A stretch of 64,000 bases of DNA from Patella vulgata (Eukaryota; Mollusca; Gastropoda; Patellidae), in contig NC_065883.2 of assembly GCF_932274485.2 (NCBI RefSeq), forward strand, positions 76,600,839 to 76,664,838, in the 5' to 3' direction. Positions within the stretch are counted from its first letter, which is position 1. Every line of letters starts with the position of its first letter. Shown piece after piece: positions 24,140 to 37,000 of this stretch. The position numbers and the translations under genes are program-made. The notes under the pieces are model-generated. The model saw only the letters and a list, made by a program, of their open reading frames with translations, was not told the origin of the DNA and did not search any database.

Positions 24140-27100
24140 AACTTCCACTGGACACAAACTAGGTCATTTTGGGACTAACATATTGTTCAATTTTATTTCA
24201 ATAATTTGCTTGCCCATGGGGGTCTTTAGCAGTGGGAGGAAACCGGAGGACCCTACCCTTTGTCACATACAACCCAGGAATCGAAACCACATAAGTTGAC
24301 TCAATGACAGACGTCATGATATAGCGTGCACGTGCTAACCATTCGGCCATCCAACCCCTCGGAATGTGATTAAACATCTGCCATAAATTCAATCTGATCG
24401 TGGTCACTGTCTCCTGTTTCAGAAGATCAGTAACATCAGTTGCACCAAAGTTCCACGAAAAATGTCTTCAAAGTTGCAACACAGTGTCTAACACATGATA
24501 CAATTATATGGAATACAAGTTACTTGAAAGATTTCAGCAATGTTACGACAAGGGTTTTTTCATCTTTATCAAGCATATAGCCAGTAATATAACACAGTGT
24601 CAAAAGCATATAACCAGTAATAAAACCCAGTGACTGCAGCATATAGCCAGTAATATAACACAGTGTCAAAAGCATATAACCAGTAATAAAACCCAGTGAC
24701 TGCAGCATATAGCCAGTAATATAACACAGTATCAAAAGCATATAACCAGTAATAAAACCCAGTGACTGCAGCATATAACCAGCAAATGAAAATAGGGGCT
24801 GCCAGGCAATGAATTATACGCCCCCACAGATGATCAGACAAACAACAATATTCGACCACATTTCAATGTGGGTGCATTAAAACTGACTATATGACTTATT
24901 CCAATCTGTTCTTGTATACTGCTTGACAATGAAACATACACACACAGACATGACAGGTGACATGACATATTCAGTCAAGCTTTTTCAATGTGTGTGTATT
25001 AAGTCAAAAATATTCTTTTGTGTACAGATTTTCAGGAAACCCCGTAAAATTTTACCTGGTATGCTACTCTCTAATTCTCCTAAATATCGCCTACGTGATG
25101 TTTTCTCTAGGACGGGTAAAGTTCGTAAAGATTGTGGCGACATCTGTGATAGGATAAAATGTCCGTAGTAATCGGGTATGTTCTCCAAGACACCTCGACC
25201 ATAAACACCGGTTAGCATAGGATCTACATCAATATAAAAATAGATACATATTTCATAGAAGGTAAATGTTAACGTGAATATTCATGACCATCTGTATATA
25301 TAATTAGTAATGAGTTTTATGAATATTCATATGAGAAATTTATTTTGTGCTTATGTGTAATTCAATCTAATAATTACTGTCTTACCTTTAGATAACGCAG
25401 CCCCTTTAATGGGAACGATATTAAAACTAGTCTCTAGAACTGGTTCCTGGAGCTGAACCGGTGCCATGCTGCGAAGCTGCAGTAAAAATGTATCAACCAG
25501 AGATTCCATCTCATTTTCTGGTCCCACACCAGCTTTTACTTCTTTAGATAATTTTGATTTCCTTCGTTTTTTCACGACACCCGGCATGTCCATATTGCCT
25601 TCCAGTTTCTTTCTACGTTTTGGTTTCGTTTCGTTGGGTTGACCAACTTTTTTCTTGGCTTTTCGCATCTCCTCGTATTCTCGACGCTTTTGTTCGTACT
25701 CCTGTTTGCGTTTTTCTGAAATATAACAACAGGCAAATATTATCTCACTTCAATCAAGATACATGTAATAAATTAAATATCTCATTTCAATAAAAATGAA
25801 ATTGAAATCGAGTTTAACGTCCTACTGTTCTGCTACGAACTGGGCTAATGAAGACGGGCGTACACCATACAGTGTGCTATGGCCTACTCTTATATCAAAT
25901 TCCAACTGTCAAGGGATCTTTTATGTGCATGCGAATGTGTACACAGGACCTCAGTTTTTCGTCCCATCCGAACTACTAGACAGCTGTCCTATTGTTCTGC
26001 TCTGCTCCAACTGGGTTAATGGGAGACGTCATTTCGGGACGTAACAAATGGTTCAATTTTATTTCAATATTTCGCTTTCGCGTAGGGGTCTTTAGCAGTG
26101 GTAGGAAACCGGATGACCCAGAGAAAACACATGAGGCTAGACAGGTGACACTTCTTCTTGTCATGTACAACTGGGGAATCGAAAAAACAGTGCGCACGTG
26201 CTAACCAATCGGCCATCCACCCCCTCCTCCATATTTCATAGAAAATGAATCAATAACGGTCAAAAAACATCAAAAATCAACGCACTTGAATATTCTTGTA
26301 ATAAAAACTTTAAAGAAATCAAGCAAGGTCTAAACTAAGAATAATCCATAAAATTTGTATAATTTACCCTCACCCATAAGGGTATCTTGTTCTGCAGCTG
26401 TTTTATCCGTCCAGTCTTCCATTGATCTTTCTGCTTCCTTGCACAGCGGCATTTCTTCGATCATCTGCAACTGTCGCTGTTGTTCTGGTGTCAACTCAGG
26501 TAACGCTTCATCCGTCTGTAATATAAATAGGATGGATTGCTTTAGTTTGTTGCAAAATATTAATTTACTACACCATTAATTGAAAGGTCGGATCAAAGGT
26601 CGCGATTGTCCAGTACTGGCTAATTTCATCGGCCGAAAGTGCTTTACTTTCAAGATACACGTCTTACTCCCTGATAATATACTAGTAAATGATCTTACTC
26701 CCTGATAATATACTAGTAAATGATCTTACTCCCTGATAATTTACTAGTAAATGATCTTAACCCCTGAGAATTCGCTAGTAAATGATCTAACCCCTGAGAA
26801 TTTGCTACTAAATGATGTTACTCCCTGAGAATTGCTACTAAATGATCTTACTCCCTGAGAATTTGCTACTAAATGATCTTAACCCCTGAGAATTTGCAAA
26901 TAAATGATCTTAACCCCCTGAGAATATGCTAGTAAATGATCTTACTCTCTGAGAATTAGCTAGTAAATTATCTACCTACCCCCCCCCCCCCACACCAAGA
27001 ATTTACTAGTAAATGATCTTACTCCCTGAGAATTTGCTAGTAAATGATCTACCCCCCCCCCCCCCCTGAGAATTTACAAGTAAATGATCTACCCCCCTTG

Positions 27101-30100
27101 AGAATTTGTTAGTAAATGATCTAACCGCCTGAGAATTACTACCAAATGATCTTACCCCCTGAGAATTTGGTGTTTCTGATCTGGCCACCATCTGCGATAG
27201 ATTATGACCACTACTTGTAGCTAGAAGTTGTTTTAATAAAACATTCTGGGTTGATCTTTGTTCACCATCCATTTCCTCTCCTGCAGCTTCTAAAATAAAC
27301 AAACATGTCTTCATTAAAATCACTATATAACCCTGACCCCTCAGACATAATGATTGATATTTGAAGAGCTCTATTCCAATGGCACATCAATTTTAAACAA
27401 GTTCTTTTTAATAGCAATCACATTCGTCAGTCGTCCACTCTAGATGCAACTAACAAAATAGTTGAAATTTAATATGCTTGTTTGTCTCGCCAATATAAAT
27501 AAGATATATAAAGCTTAAAAAAGATTGGATGATTAAAATATTCAGTAGAGTCTTCACAAGAAATTGTGGATGACGAACCAATGGACCGTGGACTTATTGA
27601 CCAGTAGTGGTGGTCATAGTACTTACCTGCAGCTCTCAGTTCTTCTGCTAATCCTGGTTCTTGTTTGATGTTGAGGCAGCTTGGAGGAGTGCTGGAAGCT
27701 GGACTTGTCAGATGAGGACTTGGAGTGGAAGCACCGGATGACGACGTCTGATTAATAATAGCAGATGGCATATTGGCAGACGACACAAATTGTTCCAAGT
27801 TTGATACAGCTGGTGATGTGGAAGGATGAAGAGGCATGGAAGCAAAGGTGTTTGTGAGCTGGTGCGATAGTGGAGGAGGCTGTGGACCATGTTGGTAAGA
27901 TACTGAACCAATAGTTGGTGACAACTGACTAGCAGCAGAGGCTCCAGGATGGTGGTAGGCCATGCTTGTATGAGGTCCAGCAACCATTCCTTGTGAATAC
28001 GGTGGCATTGAAACACTGTGGGATAATGGAGGACGGGTTGAAATACCAGGATGACCAGGATTAAAATTATGGGCAGCTGAAGACATAGGATGTTTCTGAG
28101 ATGCAGCATCTTGCTGTGCAAGCATCTGTCGATGAAGATCTGACATATTGGAAGGAATATTGTTCATCTGATGAGGACCACTTGCCCTTGGTGATGGATA
28201 TGGTTGACGAATTTGTCCTGGCATAGACTGAGGTACAGAAGTAGCCATTTCTGAAGAAACATTTGGATGCTGATGGTGACTTGTTGCCAGATCCATGTTC
28301 ATCATAGGTCTTTGCTGACCCATTCCCATTGGCTTTCCAGATGACTGGTTGTGCATCATGCGAATCATATTGGGATCCATGCCCGGATGCCTGAATTGCA
28401 TTTGCTGTGGATCCATTGGGTTTCTCAACTGGTATCTTTCTTGACAATCTGGGTCTTGTCCCTGTCCTTGACTTTGGGATGGCCGCATCATCATTCTTTG
28501 TTCCATGCCTGGTCTCATCATAGATTGATCAAACCCATGGACCATTCGGGGTCGGAATTGTCGAAGGTCAATACCAGGTGGTAGCATTCCAGGTCTCATC
28601 ATTCTCGGATCAAATCCATGTCGAAATTGAGAAGGGTCTTGACCAGGTCTAATCATCCTTGGATCAAAACGCATCCTCATCATTCTAGGATCCATACCAC
28701 GAGGAAACATTCTTGGATTTGTCCGTGGTCCAAGAGCCGGATCCATTCCAGGAGGCATATTATGTCTCGTAGGGGAATTTCCTGGATGAGCAGAAGTAGG
28801 CACTCCAGGCCTTTGGGTCATCAACTGATTACTAACAGACCCTGGTGGAAACTGAGGAGGTGTGCCAAGATGTCCCGACGTGTGAGGATAAGGAGGTGGT
28901 GGTCCTTGTGGCATAGCAGGTGGTGTGATTGTTTGACTTGCTAAAACAGGTTTAGTGGATTCAACTGATGATACAACTGAAGTCTGACTAGAAGATGGTG
29001 TGGACTGAATAGTAGTGGACGCTTCAGTACCACTATCCACTTGAAAGGGTTGAGAGGAGATAACTGTAGCTGATGTGACAGCTGATGATGGTGTGGAAGC
29101 TACTGATGATGATAATGGAGTGGATGATGGAGTAGATGCAGTGTTTGAGACAGTAATATCTGATGTTACTTGAGAAGATAATGCAGATGACTGAGAAGAT
29201 GCTGGATGAATTTCAGGAATTTTAGCTTCTTCCTTGGTTACAGTGGTGGCAGTAGAGATTACTGGTTCAGGAGTCATGGCTTTGTCAGCTTGAATATTTG
29301 TTTCGGGAGGCTTTGAATCTGGATCTGGTTTGATAGATTTAAGAGAAGCAGCAGCAATTTCTGAACTAGCTGCTGTACCCTCTTGTTTATCTTTCTTCTG
29401 AGATTCTTGAAATTCTTTCATCGGTTCACTCACTAGGCTTTCATCCATAGGTTCTATTTTAACAGTAGCTTCTCCAGGAATCTCCTTTCCATCTTCTGTA
29501 GGAGTATCTTTTAAACCTTCTGCAGTTTTCTGCTTCAGATCTTCTGTGGTCTCCGTAGTTCTTGAGGAAGAATCCTCAGACTGTTGAGGAGTGAATGTAC
29601 TTATGGATGTTGTATCCTCACTGATAGTTGTTGAAGCATTTGTCTCAATTACAGTCTGAACTGTAATTTGATTTGCAGAAGTTGTCACATTTATAATTTC
29701 ACCACATGAAACAGAAGCACTTGATGTAGAAATGATGCATGGCTGTGGTAATGGCAACTCCTCACTGGCACTCAGGGTAACATTTTGAAGAGTCCCTGTT
29801 ACAACCGTGGCATGAGATTCATCCATTTCTAAAGATACATCAGCACTTCCAATTTCTTCTTTTATAGTTTTACTTGCTGCTTCAGCACCACCAGATGATT
29901 CAGACGATTCACCAACTTCTTTTGACTCTGTCACATCTTTAAAATTCTTCTCTTCCTCTAATGGTGTCGAAGTCGATTCTTGGACAGTTGAGGGATCAAC
30001 AGCAGCTGGATGATCTGTATTCTCAGAAGTTTGTTGATCTTGTTCTGAAGGCTGATCATTTTTATCTTCCATCCCCTCATTATCATCCTCATCATCAGTA

Positions 30101-33100
30101 CCACATCCATGTCCATCAATACATTCTTTCTTCTTAGGAGGATCTTGTGAAGTAGCTGAACCAGTTGCTTCAACAGAACTTGGTGTAGAACTAGAAACAA
30201 CTTGCGTTTGTTGCTGGCCAGAACTTTCTGCTGTTGAGTCTATAAGAGCGTCTCCAGTTGTAGCACTTGGTGCCTCAGTTGGGACACTCGAGGACGATGT
30301 TTGGACAATTTCCGTTAAAGGAGACTGCAATGTGGTTTCTGATGCTGGCTTGGTTGAAAGTTGAGTTGTTGATGAAGACAAAGTAGTAACAGGTGGAGTT
30401 AATTGTGAAGATGTTGGCTGCCCTTCTGAAGGTTTTGGTTTTATCTGATCCTGTGAGACCCGACAAAGCTGCTCTGATGATGGTTCTAAATTTTGTTGGT
30501 GTGAATCCAATTGTGGTCGAGAGCTTTTCATGTCAGCTTCAGATTCTAAAACAGGTATTCCTTGTCTTACATTAACATTGGAGCCTGGTATTCTAGGTCC
30601 TAAATTTGTATGTGGACCCTGCACCATGGGATGAGGGGAAGGTACCATTTGTCCTAAATGAGGATGACGAGGATTGAACTGAGGATGATTTCCTTGAATA
30701 ACATTAAAAGGAGCACCAGGTCTAAAATTAGGATGAGCCATTGGACCACCTGGTCCTTTGTTATGTTGGAAGCCTGGAGCTGTGCCGGAATGGGCTTGAG
30801 CCATGGTAGTGTGCGGGCCTGATTGAACTGATCCTTGTAACACTGAAGAACTTGTCAGTACTGGACCTGAAGATGATGCTGGTGGTTGTTGTGGTTGTTT
30901 TGGTGGTGCCTGGGTTGTGGTGGAATGAGGCCCTTGGGAAGAAGCTGGAGAAGTGGAAGTAGCTGGTTGACCAGCTGTAGACATTGTAGGTACAGATGCA
31001 GCTTCTCCTTGAGATGCTGAAGACTTTTGTTGAGCTAATGCTGCAGTATTGCTGAGAATCTCCAGAATTCTACGTTCAGTTTCTGAATGTGGTTTAACTG
31101 GAAATTCAGGTTTAGATGTTGTTGGTGTGGAACCAGGCTGATTTCCCATATGACCTGCAAAAAAATTTCACATAAACATAGTTTCAATAAACTGACTCTA
31201 CTAAGACAGGATGATATATCAAGCATTGACCGAGAGACTTAGAATCATTCGTTAAACTAGAAAATTGTAAACTGAGTACTTATAAATCAGAATGTAAAAA
31301 TGCTACATGATTCTCAATAATTTGTGTCTTGTTTGGACACAATCACAGAAATATAGATCTTAGGTTCAAGAAATTTGCACAGTGATGAGCTGAAACATGC
31401 ACAGAGCATTTGAAAGACAAACAAAACATGCATGAAATACACAGGGTGATGCCATAATACATATTTTGTATACATTGTCGTATTTGGGCAATATAGAATA
31501 AATACATATTTAGCATATATCTATGCTCCAAAACAAAATGCCCTTTTAAAGACAATTTTATTGTTCTGATTTGGAACAAGAATTAAAGTGCACGTATCAA
31601 TGTGGTTTAATTTTATTTCAATAATTCGCTTGCGCGTAGAGATCTTTAGCAGTGGGAGGAAACCGGATTACCCAGAGAAAATCCTTGAGGTTGGACAGGC
31701 AATCCTACTCCTTGTTACATACAACTGGGGATTCGAAACCACGCCAGTTGACTCAATGACAGGCATGGTCGCTCAAGGACCAGTTGGTGGTCCAAAAATT
31801 AATCTCTGGGAGAAGTAAATTCAGCTGGCCCATCACCAGTTAACAACCGACCCTAGACCACTAATTTATTGTATACAAAAGATTTACCACATCATAAATC
31901 ATAGTAACACATCAGATGAAACATATAGGCCTACAGTTCAGTTTGACTCAAATCAATAAACCTTTGACCCAAATCAATAGGCCTACATTACATTTTGACC
32001 CAAATCAATAAACCTACATTTCATTTTGACCCAAATCAATAGGCCTACATTTCATTTTGACCCAAATCAATAAACCTACATTTCATTTTGACCCAAATCA
32101 ATAGGCCTACATTTCATTTTGACCCAAATCAATAAACCTACATTTAATTTTGATCCAAATCAATAGGCCTGCTTCATTTACTCAAATCAATAGGCCTACA
32201 TTTCATTTTGACTCAAATCAATTGGCCTACATTTCATTTTGACCTAATACTGGACTTGTTTTAGGTAAAGTCTCTCATTACAAGATTTTGTCAGACAAGA
32301 TATGTTACGCATTTTTGATTAACTCCTGATGTAATAGGATACAGGGTGATTGGCAACTAAGAATAGCAAAGGTGGGACAAGCCAACAGATTTGTGTAGCT
32401 GTTGGATTTGTTTACAAAGAAATTATTATAGTTCTTCAAATGGCAAATTTCGATACCAGTTAATCTAGACCCGTGATTCTCAACCAGTGTGCCGCGAGAT
32501 CTTCCTAAGTGTGCCGCGAAATTTTGTATGGCACACTAAGAAAATTGCTCACTAAATAAAGAAAGAAGCCAGCTATCTGAAATTCGAAACACTGCAATAA
32601 AGTATGTTCATAGCTGTGTTTTTCTTTATTTAGTTTGAGTCATTCTATGTGTCTATGACTAGTGTGTGTCTACGGTTGTATGCCGTCTATGACTTGCCAT
32701 GTTTTTATTTTGCAAAATTCAAATATTTTTCATATATATTTAGCCAAGTGTGCCGCTATTTTTTCATGTGTTCCAAGGTGTGCCGTTGGCAAAAAAAGGT
32801 TGAGAAAAACTGATCTAGACAGACAATGGTCACAGCCTGGACATCGCTTAATCATACGATCTCTGTTAACCAGACTCGTTTCCCTTCCGTGTCACAGTTC
32901 AAGGTCATGATAAATGAGATAATCACTGGGTAGATCAAGGTGGGTTTTATATGATGCCCGTGTCACAGTTCAAGGTCATGATAAATGAGATAATCACTGG
33001 GTAGATCAGGGTGGGTATTATATGATGACGGCGAGAATTCTCTCATCATAAAGTCACAGGTTTTATTTCAAAACAACAAATTACTTCAGTTTCAACCTCT

Positions 33101-33992
33101 TCACTGAAGATCCAAAGAGAACGAATTTGGCAATTAACTTGAACATTACAGCAGTCTGGTTCCTACAGAATCAACTGGACATCGAAAATTGTCTCAGAAA
33201 TTCCAATTAATGCTAAATTATAAATTTTTTCCAAAAATTACTTCTGGATTTTTTTGTGAAGTGAATTTTTAATTAAGATGACTTTGTTTAATTAAATCAT
33301 GAATCGCCAGAAAAACAGAGCCAGAAATGAGAGCAGACTTTAGATTTTTTCATCACAATGAATTCATAGTTATATTTTAATTTCAAATTTCTTGACATGA
33401 AAGAATAAAAATATATTGAGACGTGATCCTCTAGGAACCAGTTCCTAGATTTATACATCACAATGTGTACAAAAAGATTTTTCGTTCAGTTAAAAATTTA
33501 TAAATAAAAAAAACACATATTTCAGTTACCAAAAAATTGTTCGTCTTTATTTTTTGTTGTTTTTTTGTAAATTCTGCTATCATTGATGAGAGTTATTCCC
33601 CCTTGATGAAAGAATTGTAAACATGTTATTTTATACCTAACAAAGCTGCTTGATTTGGTAGCGAGGGAGGTAAAGGTTGCGATTGGGCGTTCTCCAAATC
33701 ATCAGCTTTCTTTTTCTTTCGTCGCTTTTTGGTTTTTTCTTTTCCCGGTGTTGCGCCCATCTCAGGGGGAAGGGTAGCGGGAGGAATACCGAAGCCTGCA
33801 ACAGCCACGTTCAATATGAAGCAAAATGATGGAACAGCCTCCAATAATTTGTAATTCAGCACAGCAATCACAGAATATAATCAACCAAGAGAATTTTAAA
33901 TAAAACACTTCCGCAAAACTCTCTATCTTATAGATGCATTATGTAAGATTTAAATCTCACGATGGTTCAAATCCATTTAAACCTCGGCCATT

Positions 33993-34029
<37 letters not shown>

Positions 34030-37000
34030 TTAAGGTCCACTCGACACAAACTAGGTCATTTCAGGACTAACATATGGTTCAATATTATTTTAATAATTCG
34101 CTTTAGCAGTGGGAGGAAACCGGAGGACCCGGAGAAAACCCACGTGGTTGGACAGGCGACCCTACTCCTTGTCATGTACAACCGGGATGCCATCCGATGA
34201 GCTAGGGAGTTTATTATTGGCTAGTCGTGTGAATAAATGTCTAAATAATAATTTAAATAACATTTGAAGCCATAAAAAAAGACCTGCAATGGGCAGATTT
34301 AGTTCTTACATAATGCATCATAATTCAAAATATATCTCTTTTAAATCTAATTTTGATAAGGAAAAAGATCAATCAGGAAAAAAATCAAATCAAATTTTTA
34401 TTTTTTTAAACAAATGAAAAAAAGAGAGTCTTTGCTGTGTTTTATTTAAATTCTATTAAAACTGTAAAAATAACTTATAGTAGCTGACTTTTAAAATTTA
34501 TAGTTTTACTGTTAAATTATGATTAGAAATATCATTAGTTTCAGTTCTAACATAGAAAAGGTGTTAATTATTTCTATGCATAAAAATAAAAAGCGTGCAA
34601 AAAGAAATAAGTTAAACAAATGTAGAAATAATTAAAACTATAAATTGACTAATGATTTAAATCAGCTAGCAAGTTATCATTACAATTCTAATTCTCCAAA
34701 AAAAATAAAAAAATAAAATAATAATATAAAAATGAGCACATGCAAAAACAATGAAAATCAAACAGAATCAAATATGGTAAAACAAGCCTTGCTTTAAATA
34801 AGAAGTACGACTATATTACATCAACTAGGGAAGTCATCAGGCAATTGTCATGTAATATCTAAAATTTGAACTGCCAAGGGCTCTTTTACGCGTCTGCAAA
34901 TGTGTAATCAAGTTGACCTTGGGGTTTTTTTTTGTACCATGCAAAAAAACTAAACACACTTTACTTATGAGTTTGCAGGCATCACCCATGACATGTGTTA
35001 ACTGGACCAATATGGTTAAAACACAGATCCTATTTCGTTTTGTTTTTTAAAATTTCATTTTACACTAGGATCTGGAAGAGTTGTTATATAACCCAAGTGA
35101 GGGATTAGCCAATGAAACGGTCTGATACGGCAAGTTTTTGGTAACCCAATAGAAACGTCAACACTAATTGTTTAATCATATGTCTGACATCATAGAGTCA
35201 GATCTTCATGCAGTAGAGGCCATCGGAAGTATAAAAAAAAAAAAAAAAAACGAAACGAAATATAGATCTGTATATTAATCAGATTAGAACAGGAGTGGTA
35301 AAATCCCTAAAGTTCATCTGAACCCATGTGGGGATTCGAACTCAAGATATTCAAGTAAAGATATGAATCGAAGAGCGAATTTTGCCTGAGCATTTTTTTT
35401 TTTTCTACTTTTCTCGAAATGTCAAAAGCCAAGAGCTTTTACATGTGGTTCTACATCAGATAAATGGGTGTTTTATCAAATGAGAGAGAGAGAAATGGTT
35501 TAACGTCCACTCGACACAAACTAGGTCATTTTGGGGACTAACACATGGTTCAATTTTATTTCAATAATTCGCTTGCGCGTAGGAGTCATTAGCAATGGGA
35601 GAAAACCCACAAGGTTGGAAAGGCGATCCTACTCCTTGTCACGTACAACCGGGCAATCAAAACCACGCCAGTTGACTCAATGACAGACATTGTGATACAG
35701 CGTGCACGTGCTAACCGTTTGGCCATCCTTCCCACCCCCGCCCCCTTTTTCAAATGAAAAGCAAAGCTTGTTTAGCAACTGAATATGCTTAATGTGTGCA
35801 ATTGTTAGTAAAATTTTGGGTCTGGAAATAAATTCATTCGGATTGTTAAATAAAGTTAACGAGGGAAGTGTATAATAATAAATATTTGCACATGTGCCAA
35901 ACATAGGGAAAGGAATGCAGATAAACATTGAAGGCGATAGAAAAAAAGTTTTACATCCACTCAACACAATCTAGGCCACCTTGAGACTAACACAAGGTTC
36001 TATTATGTTTTTATTTCGGTAAACTGACTTGCGCCTAGGAGTCGTTATCAATAGGAGGGAGAAAACTGGAGAACGCAGCACGAAAACTCACAAGGACAGA
36101 CCCTACTGTCACGCTACACCTGCATGCAAAAACAACATCTACTATTTTATTCAAAGACAGACTCTAAATTCTAAAGCACATGCATGTGAACTCCCAGCCT
36201 CCCAATTTATACGAAAATTATTTGAAAGCCATAAAAACTAAGCAATCAGTTGAATAAATTTGTATCCAAAGATTATCATAATTAGGGTTTATGGGGCTGG
36301 GACCATAATGGTCATATTTGATTTGGGTTCCCAAAACACATTTTACAACTAAAAGGTTGAAATAAAAAAAAAGGTAAGCCTGAATTCAACTTAAAACAAT
36401 TAAACAGTAAAAAAAGAAGCTACTAAATCATGGTTAAAGCATGGCATCTGTTTAAAACCAGAACGAGGACTGGTCAGATATAATGTCACAGAGAAGAGAG
36501 AAATGGGGTTTAACGTCCACTCAACTCAAACTAGGTCATTTTGGGACTAACACATGGTTCAATTTTATTTCAATAATTCGCTTGCGGGTAGGTGTCTTTA
36601 GTAGTGGGTGGAAACCGGAGGACCCAGTGAAAACCCACGAGGATGGACAGGCAACCCTACTCACTGTCACGTACAACTGGGGAATCGAAACCCTGCCAGT
36701 TGACTCAATGACAGACCTTATGATATAGCACGCACGTGCTAACCATTCGGCCATACAATGTCACAGCATCTTAAATTCTATGCCAGTTTTAATAGATTTA
36801 CGAATTATGTACTGTGAAGCTTGCTTGGTTGAGAACATATCAACTCAAAAGTAGAAAATTTCAGCAACGTCATACAAATGTTGACAATCTCATCAGCCTT
36901 TGTAACGTTACAGGATTTCAAACAGATGCCTTAGGTTACTAGTAATGACTGGCGTACACATGGCAAGTTTAGACTTTCAAACTTTTTGGAAAATATCAGA

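Noticed and set aside
24520-24859. Tyr/Leu/Ala-rich membrane-like ORFs
   Set aside because: Three frames of the same 66-bp tandem repeat stay open by periodicity.
27708-28944. Antisense and alternate-frame ORFs inside exon 19 (and similar ones in exons 5 and 10)
   Set aside because: Shadows of the long open KMT2 frame, with no splice signals or homology of their own.
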